From contig JAOXSH010000100.1 in NCBI GenBank assembly GCA_025800145.1, positions 1 through 35,737 of the forward strand: a stretch of 35,737 nucleotides of DNA, given 5' to 3'. Under the pieces are notes generated by a model. That model was not told the DNA's origin. It was given only the letters and a program-made list of their open reading frames with translations, and searched no databases. Of the stretch, positions 8,688 through 16,401 are shown in pieces (within the stretch, counting starts at the first letter, position 1; every line of letters starts with the position of its first letter). The translations under genes and the position numbers were made by a program. This stretch comes from Cohaesibacter sp. Its GTDB lineage: Bacteria; Pseudomonadota; Alphaproteobacteria; Rhizobiales; Cohaesibacteraceae.

Positions 8688-11438
8688 ATGTCTGATACCA
8701 ATGACAAAAAGCCGGACCCCAATGTAACTGATTGGCAAAATCCTGCTGGAACCCCACAGCAAGGACAGGCTTTTGGACATGTGGCCGAAGATCCGCTGGC
8801 TGCTCTTGAACGAATCGTTAGTGACGGTCAAGGCGCAGAACAGGTGGATAAAGTCTTGGGTCAATTGGGACATGAAGACGATTTGCGGGCTTTGGAAGAA
8901 GAATTGTTGAGAGAATTGCGTGGCGAGCAAACGGCCTCTGCTCCTGCTTCTCAGGCCCCAATTCCTGCGCAAGTGCCTCCTCAGCCAGCTATGCCCCAAT
9001 CTGCGCAACCGGTTATGCCGCGTGAGGAAGAGGTGTCTGCTCTTGCTTTTGATGCGTCCGCAGAGGATTTGCCGCCGCTGAAATTTGGCTCTTTGCCTGA
9101 TTTTGAAGAGCAAGCAGATCTGCAAACCCCGCCTGCATCTCAACCTATTGCCGATCGTGAGCCTTTGGCTGGTCCGAATTTGGGGCCAAATCTTAATTTT
9201 GGCTTGCAAAAGGATATGGGGTCTGGAGCTGTGCCTGTGTCGGCTGATCCGATTGAGCTATCGCCAGTGCCTGATATGTCTCAGCCTGCTCCGGTACCGC
9301 AAGCGCAGTCAACATCGTCCGGGTCTTTGGTCTCTGATGCATGGTCCCATTTGACATCACAATCGAGTGTTTCCGAACCAGCGCCTTTGCAAAGGGATGA
9401 GCCTCGTACTGGCTCTTATGGTCAATTGTCTGAAACTGTGTCCGAGCCGGTGGGGTCAGCTTTTTCTGATGCGCCTGTTATAGACAATCAAGACCCGACG
9501 GCAGATGCATCTGCGTCAGCAATTGGTGCCCTATGGTCGCAACAGACCGGGACAGATCAACAATCTCAGGTGGATGCACCGGATGCCTTGGCACGGGCTT
9601 TGTCTGATTTTCAACAATTGGATCATACAGCCAATCCAGGCTCTGTTTCCGGGTCTGAGCGCACAGAGAGATTTTATGAGAGTTCCGAGCGATCGGCTTT
9701 TCATGGGTTAGAAACTGCCACACCTCAGGCGCCGGTTGCTCCAGCTCCTGCTGTTTCTTTGCAATCAGATCCTCAGGTTTCTTCTCATTCTACTTTGTCT
9801 TCATTGTCCGAGCCGGTTCCTGCCTCGTCTGTACCTTCGGCTACGGTTGATAGCTATATTCCCGCTTCTTCTGCTCAAGAAGGGCAAAATGTTGACGATC
9901 CTTATGCGGCTTTTAATCAAGTCAATACAGGATCATCGCCTTCTGCTCTTATGGTTGACCCTATGGCGGGATATCATCCGGCGACGTCGCAACCAAATAT
10001 TGGGGGGCCGTCTGCCTCTGCGCAGGTTGGTCATGCGCCTTCTGTCACTGTATCAGGGCAAAATGAAGCGCCTGCTTATGATAGTCCTGCATCCTATCAG
10101 GATGGTGCCTATCAAGGGCATGAGGCACAATCGGGATATGCGCAAGACAGTCTGTATGCCGGAGTGCCGGGTGTTCCCTTGTCTAATGCTCCTCATATGT
10201 CCAGTGGCCCGCATGGCACTTATTCTGATCCCGCTGTCTCACAAGCTGCGGTCGAGAGTATGCCTTATCTGGCAGAAGAGGGGGCGGTGCCCTATCAGCA
10301 GGCCATGCATGAGGATACTTCTTTGAGTGAGCCCGCTGTTGGCAAGAGTCGTAAGGGACTTTTGGCGGCTGGCGTGGTGTTGGGACTGGCTGTTCTGGGC
10401 GGTGTTGCTGTTTGGGGATTGGCCGGTTCAGGCGCAGATAATGGTGAAAGTCCTGTTCTGGTCGCCAATACGGATCCTGTCAAAGAAGCGCCGGATGATC
10501 CGGGTGGAAAGGTTATTCCGCATCAGAATAAGGAAGTTTATGACCGCATTGATGGCACAAACTCCGATGAAGGTCCGAACAATCTGATGCCTGCAACGGA
10601 AAAACCATTGGCTCTTAGCGAGGATGGCAAAAGCCCTCGAGTGATTTCTTTGTCAGGGGGGGGGGCATCTGTGCCGCAACAATCTGCGGATGATGGCGCA
10701 TCCGCTGATCGTAGCATCGTTGCACCAAAGAAAGTGCGCACCGTTATTGTGCGTCCAGATGGAACGATTGTGAAAAGCAGTGAAGATTCTGCCAATGCAT
10801 CCAATGGCATTGGCTCTGTTGATCAGCAAATGTTGGCGGCAACACCATCAGAACAGGCTATGGGGCAAAGTTTGGACACTGTGCCGGGTGGGGCTTCAAA
10901 TCAGGCTGCGGTCTTGGGTGGTAATGCGGCTCAAGCAGTCGGTGATGCTGTGACCACTTCGATTTTACCCAAGCGCAAACCCGGTGGTTTGATCAATCAG
11001 CAAACGTCTGTCGCCTCTGTTCAGCAGCCTGCGGTTAATTCTGTAGCAGTTGCTCCGGCAGCGCCAGCTGTTACCCAGACCCCAGCGGCTCGTCCGGCCG
11101 GCAATCAGCCGCTTTCGTTGTTGCCGCCTTCCAATGAACAAACAAACAGGACTGTTCGGGCACCTGTTGTCAATCGTTCCAGTGGATCTGGCGGATTTAC
11201 GGTTCAGGTCAGCTCTCAGCGCACGCCAGAACAGGCACGGAGCAGCTATTCCAGCATTCAGTCTCGTGTTGCCAGTGTTCTTGGTGGCTATCAGCCTGAC
11301 ATCAAGCGAGCTGATCTTGGTAGCAAAGGGGTCTTTTATCGGGTGAGGGTTGGCTCTTTTGCTGATCGGTCTGGTGCAATTGCCTTGTGTGAATCTATTA
11401 AGGCAGCCGGAGCGGATTGTCTTGTTGCCCGGCAATAG
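8688..11438 (+). CDS. Large SPOR-domain single-pass membrane protein
   Basis: The product has 916 residues. Residues 1 to about 550 are a cytoplasmic, low-complexity Pro/Ser/Gln/Ala region with scattered acidic blocks. One membrane segment follows at about 557-576 (GLLAAGVVLGLAVLGGVAVWG), then a periplasmic linker, and a SPOR domain from about 834 to the end (FTVQVSSQRTPEQARSSY, then YRVRVGSFADRSGAIALC). SPOR domains bind denuded glycan strands at the septum, so a role in division or peptidoglycan remodelling is likely. The place between argS and scpA is where relatives carry a SPOR gene, but the long cytoplasmic part is unusual and I know no function for it. A G10 run at 10656-10665 falls between the membrane segment and the SPOR domain, at about residue 657. 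A strong terminator follows the gene. Confidence 0.88.
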   Translation: MSDTNDKKPDPNVTDWQNPAGTPQQGQAFGHVAEDPLAALERIVSDGQGAEQVDKVLGQLGHEDDLRALEEELLRELRGEQTASAPASQAPIPAQVPPQPAMPQSAQPVMPREEEVSALAFDASAEDLPPLKFGSLPDFEEQADLQTPPASQPIADREPLAGPNLGPNLNFGLQKDMGSGAVPVSADPIELSPVPDMSQPAPVPQAQSTSSGSLVSDAWSHLTSQSSVSEPAPLQRDEPRTGSYGQLSETVSEPVGSAFSDAPVIDNQDPTADASASAIGALWSQQTGTDQQSQVDAPDALARALSDFQQLDHTANPGSVSGSERTERFYESSERSAFHGLETATPQAPVAPAPAVSLQSDPQVSSHSTLSSLSEPVPASSVPSATVDSYIPASSAQEGQNVDDPYAAFNQVNTGSSPSALMVDPMAGYHPATSQPNIGGPSASAQVGHAPSVTVSGQNEAPAYDSPASYQDGAYQGHEAQSGYAQDSLYAGVPGVPLSNAPHMSSGPHGTYSDPAVSQAAVESMPYLAEEGAVPYQQAMHEDTSLSEPAVGKSRKGLLAAGVVLGLAVLGGVAVWGLAGSGADNGESPVLVANTDPVKEAPDDPGGKVIPHQNKEVYDRIDGTNSDEGPNNLMPATEKPLALSEDGKSPRVISLSGGGASVPQQSADDGASADRSIVAPKKVRTVIVRPDGTIVKSSEDSANASNGIGSVDQQMLAATPSEQAMGQSLDTVPGGASNQAAVLGGNAAQAVGDAVTTSILPKRKPGGLINQQTSVASVQQPAVNSVAVAPAAPAVTQTPAARPAGNQPLSLLPPSNEQTNRTVRAPVVNRSSGSGGFTVQVSSQRTPEQARSSYSSIQSRVASVLGGYQPDIKRADLGSKGVFYRVRVGSFADRSGAIALCESIKAAGADCLVARQ
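10656..10665 (+). repeat. G10 homopolymer inside the SPOR gene
   Basis: Ten consecutive G bases encode three Gly codons plus the first base of the next codon. The reading frame is open across it here. A gain or loss of one base would shift the frame after residue 657 and remove the SPOR domain while keeping the membrane segment. Confidence 0.95.
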
Positions 11439-11472
11439 GCTGAACACCATCTTTATTGCTTTATGAGTGTGA

Positions 11473-11502
11473 AAGCCTCGCTCCCTCTGGAGTGGGGCTT
11501 TT
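11473..11502 (+). terminator. Intrinsic terminator after the SPOR gene
   Basis: Arms 11473-11484 and 11489-11500 pair over 12 bp (two of the pairs are G-T) around a CTCT loop, followed by a short T run. It separates the SPOR gene from scpA, which must therefore have its own promoter in the next 95 bp. Confidence 0.8.
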
Positions 11503-11596
11503 GTGATTTTAGGGGCTGAAGTCTGGTCGATATAAGAAAATTTGGTTATTATCGAAGCTCTTTTCTGATTTGCTCCTTTTGTTGGACTGTTTCTTC

Positions 11597-12421
11597 ATGA
11601 CGCAATTGCCTTCAGATGACCATGACCATGACCATGACCATGACCATGACATGGCGCGCTATCAATTAGAGCAGAGCACGCGTGCAGAGGGCGAGCCCAA
11701 TCTGATTGTTGATGTGGATGGATTTGAGGGGCCTTTGGATTTTTTGTTGATGCTCGCGCGGCAACAAAAGCTTGATCTGACCAAAATTTCCATTCTGGCT
11801 TTGGCAGAGCAATATTTGGATTTTATTGAGCAGGCGCGTCAATTGCGTCTTGAGCTGGCGGCTGATTATTTGGTGATGGCGGCATGGTTGGCTTATTTGA
11901 AGTCACGTTTGTTGTTGCCCGATCCAGAGGATGATGAGGAGCCGAGCGGCGAAGAATTGGCCGCTATGCTGGCTTTTCGCCTGAAAAGGCTGGATGCTAT
12001 GCGCAAAGCCTCCAAAGATTTGATGGATAGGCCACAATTGGGGCAGGACTTTTTTGTTCGAGGGGCTCCTGAGGATATGTCCTTGCGCAGACAAATTCGG
12101 TTTTCTGCCAGTCTCTATGATTTGCTCACTTCCTATGCAGCACAAAGGCAGCGGCAGGCAGTGTCGCTGGTACATGTTCGCAAGCGCGAGGTTTGGTCTT
12201 TGCAAGAAGCGCGAGAAATCTTGCAGCGTTTGATCGGCTCTGTTGCTGACTGGACGCCGGTGGATGTCTTGCTTTCCAGTTATTTGCGGCTGGATGATAT
12301 CCGCGCAACGGCGCTTGCCAGCTCTTTTGCAGCATCACTGGAATTGGTGCGTGAGGGACATTTGGAAGTGAGGCAAACAGAGGCTTTTGGACAAATTATG
12401 GTGCGATCAAAGCAGAGATGA
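11597..12421 (+). CDS. scpA: Segregation and condensation protein A (kleisin)
   Basis: ScpA is the kleisin subunit that joins the heads of SMC and binds ScpB, forming the bacterial condensin needed for chromosome segregation. The family entry block VDVDGFEGPLDFLLMLARQQ is at about 37-56, followed by KLDLTKISILALAEQYLDFI and the acidic linker DPEDDEEPSGEELA. The C-terminal winged helix is recognisable by SVADWTPVDVLLSSYLRL. The frame is open from TTG 11570. I chose ATG 11597, although the ribosome site is weak. This start includes a run of alternating His-Asp from the hexamer repeat at 11621-11650. ATG 11651, directly after the repeat, would remove it and cannot be excluded. scpB follows after 23 bp. 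Confidence 0.92.
   Translation: MTQLPSDDHDHDHDHDHDMARYQLEQSTRAEGEPNLIVDVDGFEGPLDFLLMLARQQKLDLTKISILALAEQYLDFIEQARQLRLELAADYLVMAAWLAYLKSRLLLPDPEDDEEPSGEELAAMLAFRLKRLDAMRKASKDLMDRPQLGQDFFVRGAPEDMSLRRQIRFSASLYDLLTSYAAQRQRQAVSLVHVRKREVWSLQEAREILQRLIGSVADWTPVDVLLSSYLRLDDIRATALASSFAASLELVREGHLEVRQTEAFGQIMVRSKQR
11621..11650 (+). repeat. Five tandem CATGAC hexamers in scpA
   Basis: Five perfect CATGAC units, preceded by one GATGAC near-unit, encode alternating His-Asp near the N-terminus of ScpA. Because the unit is 6 bp, copy-number change would keep the frame and only lengthen or shorten the His-Asp run. Confidence 0.95.
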
Positions 12422-12444
12422 AAGATAGATAGGCAAGCGTTGGA

Positions 12445-13194
12445 ATGATAGACGAAGAGGCAATCACACGCGGTCATGCAAATGCTGCGCGAGATAGTGA
12501 AGGTGATGCAGAGGAATTGGCGGCCCTGAAGCTGGAAGCCGATCTTCATATGCGGCGGATGATTGAAGCTTTGTTATTTGCCAGCGCCAAACCACTGTCT
12601 TTAGAGGATTTAAGACTGCGCTTGCCGGATCGGGTTGATGTTAAGGCCATTTTGGTTGATTTGCAGCGCGACTATCTTAATCGCGGTGTGAATTTGGTGT
12701 GTGTGGACGGCAAATGGTTGTTTCGCACGGCGCCCGATCTTTCCTTTTTGTTGCAAGGCGAGAGTGAGGAGCCGCGCAAATTGTCGCGGGCTGCACTGGA
12801 GACCCTTGCCATCATTGCCTATCATCAGCCTGTGACCCGTGCCGAGATTGAAGCCATTCGCGGTGTTGGGACCTCCAAGGGCACGCTTGATGTCTTACTG
12901 CAAACCGAATGGGTGCGTTTGCGGGGGCGGCGGCGCAGTCCGGGGCGACCTGTGACCTATGGAACGAGCGAGTATTTTTTAGTGCATTTTGGCCTTGATA
13001 CCATTCAGGATTTGCCCGGTCTTGAAGAATTGCGCGGGGCAGGGATGCTTGATTCTGCCCTGCCGCCTGCTTTTTCCATGCCGGTGCCCAATGATGACGA
13101 AGATTTGGCCCCGGATGAAGATCCGCTGGATGAAGAGGATCTGGTGGCGCTTGCTTTGGACGGGGAATTGGGCGATGAGCAGGAGACAGAGTAA
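12445..13194 (+). CDS. scpB: Segregation and condensation protein B
   Basis: ScpB dimers bind the kleisin ScpA within the SMC condensin complex. The 249-residue product has two winged-helix domains. The first begins near RRMIEALLFASAKPLSLEDL at 37-56 and the second contains the family signature ALETLAIIAYHQPVTRAEIE followed by IRGVGTSKGTLDVLL. The first 30 residues and an Asp/Glu-rich tail of about 45 residues (NDDEDLAPDEDPLDEED) are likely disordered. The start ATG follows scpA by 23 bp, indicating one transcript. A weak inverted repeat (13225-13256) lies after the gene without a clear T run. Confidence 0.93.
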   Translation: MIDEEAITRGHANAARDSEGDAEELAALKLEADLHMRRMIEALLFASAKPLSLEDLRLRLPDRVDVKAILVDLQRDYLNRGVNLVCVDGKWLFRTAPDLSFLLQGESEEPRKLSRAALETLAIIAYHQPVTRAEIEAIRGVGTSKGTLDVLLQTEWVRLRGRRRSPGRPVTYGTSEYFLVHFGLDTIQDLPGLEELRGAGMLDSALPPAFSMPVPNDDEDLAPDEDPLDEEDLVALALDGELGDEQETE

Positions 13195-13343
13195 GTTTTC
13201 CGGTTTTGATTTTTGATTTGACCAGTTGGAAAAGAATGTTGAGTTTTCTCTCCAACTTAGGCTAATAGACTATCTTGTTGTTTTCTGTGCATGAACGTGC
13301 AGAAATGATTGGATCAAGTCAAAAGGGCAAGTGGAGCCAAATC

Positions 13344-14459
13344 ATGCAAAATGTGGTTGAGAATGGTCACTGGGGCAGTCGCGGTACAGCAGGTGCAACC
13401 ATTGCAGCGGGTCTGACTTTTGATGATATCACTATGCAATTTGGTGATAAATCTGCCCTTGATGGGGTATCATTACAAATTGAGCCGGGTGAGATTGTCT
13501 CGCTTTTGGGACAGTCCGGTTCTGGCAAAACGACCCTGTTGCGCATTGCTGCTGGCATTGAGCGTCCGACAAAGGGGGCTTTGCTGATCAATGATCAGGT
13601 TGCCAGTGATGAGCGCACATTCGTGCCGCCGGAAAAGCGCTCTGTTGGTTTGATGTTTCAGGATTATGCGCTCTTTCCGCATTTGAGCATTTTGCAAAAT
13701 GTGATGTTTGGTTTGAATGATCTGCCAAAGCAGGATGCCAAAGAGGTTGCTGCCTTTGCCTTGAAGCGTGTTGGGCTTGAAGACTATATGGAGCGCTTTC
13801 CTCATATGCTTTCTGGTGGTCAGCAACAACGCGTGGCTTTGGCCCGTGCGATTGCGCCGCGTCCCAGTGTTTTATTGATGGATGAGCCTTTTTCCGGTCT
13901 TGATAACCGTTTGCGGGATCGGGTTAGGGATGAGACTCTGGCTGTTATTCGCGAGATTGGGGCGACTTGCATGATTGTGACCCATGACCCGGAAGAGGCG
14001 TTGCGCATGAGTGATCGCATCGTTTTGTTGCGAGATGGTCAAATTGTGCAAAATGGTGGACCGGATGATCTTTATTATCGTCCGGCTGATTATTGGGCGG
14101 CGCGTTTCTTCTCTGAGCTGAATGAAGTTGATGGCCATATTCGCAATGGCAAAGCTGAGACACCGATTGGATTTTTCAAGGCAGAAGGCTTTGAAGAGGG
14201 GCAATCGGTTCGGGTTTGTTTGCGCCATCATGGATTAAAATTGCATCGTGAAGTGTCGGACGATTACGTTAGCGGACATCCCGCGCGGATTTTGCGACGG
14301 ATGTTTTTAGGCGAGGTTGAATTATATGAACTTGCCCTGCAAGGCATTGATTATCCTGTCTTTGCCCGTATTGGCGGTGGGAAAATTTTTTCTCGTGGTG
14401 ACAATATCGGTGTATCTTTTCGCAAAAAACATGTGTTGATATTTGCTAATGGTCAATGA
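13344..14459 (+). CDS. Orphan ABC transporter ATPase, FbpC/PotA-like
   Basis: This is an ATP-binding subunit of the importer class that includes FbpC (ferric iron), PotA (polyamine) and CysA. Motifs by residue are Walker A GQSGSGKTT 56-64, Q-loop Q106 in LMFQDYALFPH, signature LSGGQQQRVALARA from 156, Walker B LLMDE 177-181, D-loop SGLD, and switch H214 in VTHDPEEALRMSDRI. A C-terminal TOBE-like domain follows from about 250. The sequence YALFPHLSILQNVMFGL favours the FbpC branch, but the substrate is unproven. No permease or binding-protein gene is adjacent, so its partners are encoded elsewhere. I chose ATG 13344 with GTGGAG upstream; the frame is open to TTG 13275. It lies between scpB and tatA, where I would not expect it. 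Confidence 0.85.
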   Translation: MQNVVENGHWGSRGTAGATIAAGLTFDDITMQFGDKSALDGVSLQIEPGEIVSLLGQSGSGKTTLLRIAAGIERPTKGALLINDQVASDERTFVPPEKRSVGLMFQDYALFPHLSILQNVMFGLNDLPKQDAKEVAAFALKRVGLEDYMERFPHMLSGGQQQRVALARAIAPRPSVLLMDEPFSGLDNRLRDRVRDETLAVIREIGATCMIVTHDPEEALRMSDRIVLLRDGQIVQNGGPDDLYYRPADYWAARFFSELNEVDGHIRNGKAETPIGFFKAEGFEEGQSVRVCLRHHGLKLHREVSDDYVSGHPARILRRMFLGEVELYELALQGIDYPVFARIGGGKIFSRGDNIGVSFRKKHVLIFANGQ

Positions 14460-14560
14460 AGTGCCTAAGTATAAGCCTGTAAAGTTTTTTCGAGGTCTCA
14501 TTCACGGGGATCTGGCTAACGCATTGTGGCTGACTTGGCTACGAATTAGAGGTTTGAGTA

Positions 14561-14785
14561 ATGGGACAGATTGGTATTTGGCAGATTGTTATCATCGCCG
14601 TTGTGGTGGTTTTGCTATTTGGTCGTGGCAAAATTTCCGAACTGATGGGCGATGTTGCCAAAGGCATCAATAGCTTCAAAAAAGGTCTGAAAGACGAAGA
14701 TCAGGCTGAAAAGACAGATAGTCTTGAGCATAAGCCATCTGAGAATGTTGCTGTCGACAGCGAAAGCAAGGACAAGGTCGGTTAA
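14561..14785 (+). CDS. tatA: Sec-independent translocase protein TatA
   Basis: TatA polymerises to form the channel through which folded twin-arginine proteins cross the inner membrane. The 74-residue product starts with a single membrane helix ([15 protein letters not shown]) and continues into the hinge and amphipathic helix [24 protein letters not shown], here including the conserved FG. A short charged tail ends it. AGAGG precedes the ATG. tatB follows after 55 bp, tatC overlaps tatB, so the three form one operon. Confidence 0.95.
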   Translation: MGQIGIWQIVIIAVVVVLLFGRGKISELMGDVAKGINSFKKGLKDEDQAEKTDSLEHKPSENVAVDSESKDKVG

Positions 14786-14840
14786 GCCTTTAAAGGTTTA
14801 ATGTTTCGACATTGGCACGAGCAGAGCTGGAAACATAATC

Positions 14841-15326
14841 ATGTTTGATATCGGTTGGAGTGAGATCCTTGTGGTGGTTATCATCACCATTTTGGTGGTT
14901 GGCCCCAAGGAGTTGCCTGGCTTGTTGCGCACCATCGGTAAGACGGTTGGCAATTTGCGGCGTATGGCCGGAGATTTTCAGCATCAATTCAATGACGCCC
15001 TGAAAGAGGCGGAGCTGGATGAGGTGCAGAAAACCATCGGCGATGTTCGTACATTAGACCCCGGCACAGCCTTGAAGGATGCGGTTAAGAAGCAATTGTC
15101 CAGTGTTGATGATTTGACCGAAGATCTCTCTGTCCAGATGGCATCTAGCAAGCGCGATATTAACGAGGCGCTGGAAACCGGTTCAGCTTCTGCTCCTGCT
15201 CCTGCAATTGATGATCGTTCGATGGTGCCGCCAGAGCTGGAGCAGTTACACAGTGACGCTAATATTGTATCGGATGCTGATGCTCAATCCCAGCCAGATA
15301 TGGGCAAGACGAAGAAAGCTGATTGA
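14841..15326 (+). CDS. tatB: Sec-independent translocase protein TatB
   Basis: TatB forms the substrate receptor of the twin-arginine export system with TatC. The 161-residue product begins with MFDIGWSEILVVVIITILVV, containing the conserved Glu in the membrane helix, then GPKELPGLLRTIGKTVGNLR as hinge and amphipathic helix. A longer charged, partly Ala/Pro-rich tail follows, as is usual for TatB. The last base of its TGA stop is the first base of the tatC ATG. Confidence 0.95.
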   Translation: MFDIGWSEILVVVIITILVVGPKELPGLLRTIGKTVGNLRRMAGDFQHQFNDALKEAELDEVQKTIGDVRTLDPGTALKDAVKKQLSSVDDLTEDLSVQMASSKRDINEALETGSASAPAPAIDDRSMVPPELEQLHSDANIVSDADAQSQPDMGKTKKAD

Positions 15327-16126
15327 TGGTTGAGGATGAAAAAGACCAGATTGAGGGCAGTAAAGCGCCTTTGATTGAGCATTTGATAGAATTGCGCAGC
15401 CGGTTGTTAAAAACCGTGATTGCGGTTGCTGTTGCCTTCCTGATTTGCTTTTTCTTTGCAGAAGATATTTTTAATATTCTTATTCTGCCTTATGAAGAGG
15501 CGGTTGGTGATGAGCGTCAGGTGGAGATGATCTTTACCGCGCCTCAGGAATATTTCTTCACACAGTTAAAGCTGGCTTTGTTTGGCGCCTTGTTCTTTGC
15601 TTTTCCGGTGATTGCGAGCCAGATTTATATGTTTGCAGCGCCCGGACTTTACAAGCATGAGCGCGATGCTTTCATCCCCTATCTGGTTGCGACCCCTATT
15701 CTGTTCATCATTGGGGCCAGTCTGGTCTTCTTTGTCATTATGCCGCTGGCGCTGCAATTCTTCCTCTCAATGGAGCAAACCGGCGCTGGTGTGGCCCAGA
15801 TTACGCATTTGCCCAAAGTGAGCGAGTATCTTAGTCTGGTTATGACGCTGATTTTTGCTTTTGGTCTGGTTTTTCAGCTGCCTGTTGTTTTAACGCTTTT
15901 GGCGCGCGCAGGCTTGACCACTGCGGAAGGGTTGGCGGGTAAGCGTAAATATGCTGTGGTTGCCACCTTTGTGATGGCGGCGGTTCTTACCCCGCCAGAC
16001 CCGATCAGCCAATTGGGATTGGCTGTTCCAACGCTGTTGCTGTATGAGCTGTCCATTCTCTCTGTGAAGATGGTAGAAAAAAAGCGATTGGCGCGAGAAT
16101 TGGAGGGGGAGGAATTTGATGCCTGA
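15326..16126 (+). CDS. tatC: Sec-independent translocase protein TatC
   Basis: TatC is the multi-spanning receptor that binds the twin-arginine signal peptide. The 266-residue product has about six membrane segments. Conserved family features are LIEHLIELRSRLLKT near the N-terminus, FTAPQEYFFTQLKLALFGAL in the first periplasmic loop and second helix, and the late VVATFVMAAVLTPPDPISQ. The start was set at ATG 15326, overlapping the tatB stop by one base; TTG 15323 is the alternative. A terminator follows, closing the tat operon. Confidence 0.96.
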   Translation: MVEDEKDQIEGSKAPLIEHLIELRSRLLKTVIAVAVAFLICFFFAEDIFNILILPYEEAVGDERQVEMIFTAPQEYFFTQLKLALFGALFFAFPVIASQIYMFAAPGLYKHERDAFIPYLVATPILFIIGASLVFFVIMPLALQFFLSMEQTGAGVAQITHLPKVSEYLSLVMTLIFAFGLVFQLPVVLTLLARAGLTTAEGLAGKRKYAVVATFVMAAVLTPPDPISQLGLAVPTLLLYELSILSVKMVEKKRLARELEGEEFDA

Positions 16127-16172
16127 TGAGCAGGTGTGATTCTTCTTTTTCTATCCTTTACACTTTGGTTTG

Positions 16173-16198
16173 AACAGGGCCGTTTGGCCCTGTTTGTT
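16173..16198 (+). terminator. Intrinsic terminator of the tat operon
   Basis: A perfect 9-bp stem AACAGGGCC (16173-16181) with GGCCCTGTT (16186-16194) and a GTTT loop is followed by further T bases. It lies 46 bp after the tatC stop. Confidence 0.85.
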
Positions 16199-16247
16199 TA
16201 TGGGATTGCGATTGGATCGGCAAAATTGTCTTAAAAATGGCACAGCT

Positions 16248-16278
16248 TTGACAATTGCTTTGAAAAGAGCGTGATAAG
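16248..16278 (+). promoter_or_regulatory. Possible serS promoter
   Basis: A perfect TTGACA at 16248-16253 lies after the tat terminator. The best -10 partner, GATAAG at 16273-16278, is weak and spaced 19 bp. It would leave a leader of about 115 nt ahead of serS in which I see no recognisable riboswitch or T-box. Confidence 0.25.
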
Positions 16279-16401
16279 CAAAGGCTATTGGGTTGCATAT
16301 GGCTTATGCCTTCCGCTATTTTGCCTTGCGTATGTGTAACACCCGTCCGTCCTGTTGCCTGCTTGTTCGGATCATGCGGGCCTGACCTTGGATCAAGAAA
16401 T

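Noticed and set aside
9736..10326. 196-codon frame overlapping the SPOR gene in another frame
   Set aside because: Its Leu/Arg-rich product is a by-product of the Ser/Pro-rich main frame.
13225..13256. Inverted repeat after scpB as a terminator
   Set aside because: Only 6 bp pair perfectly and no T run follows; mentioned under scpB but not called.
14782..14801. Near-perfect 20-bp palindrome at the end of tatA
   Set aside because: It has no loop and no T run and lies inside the tat operon; more likely chance around the stop codon than a terminator.
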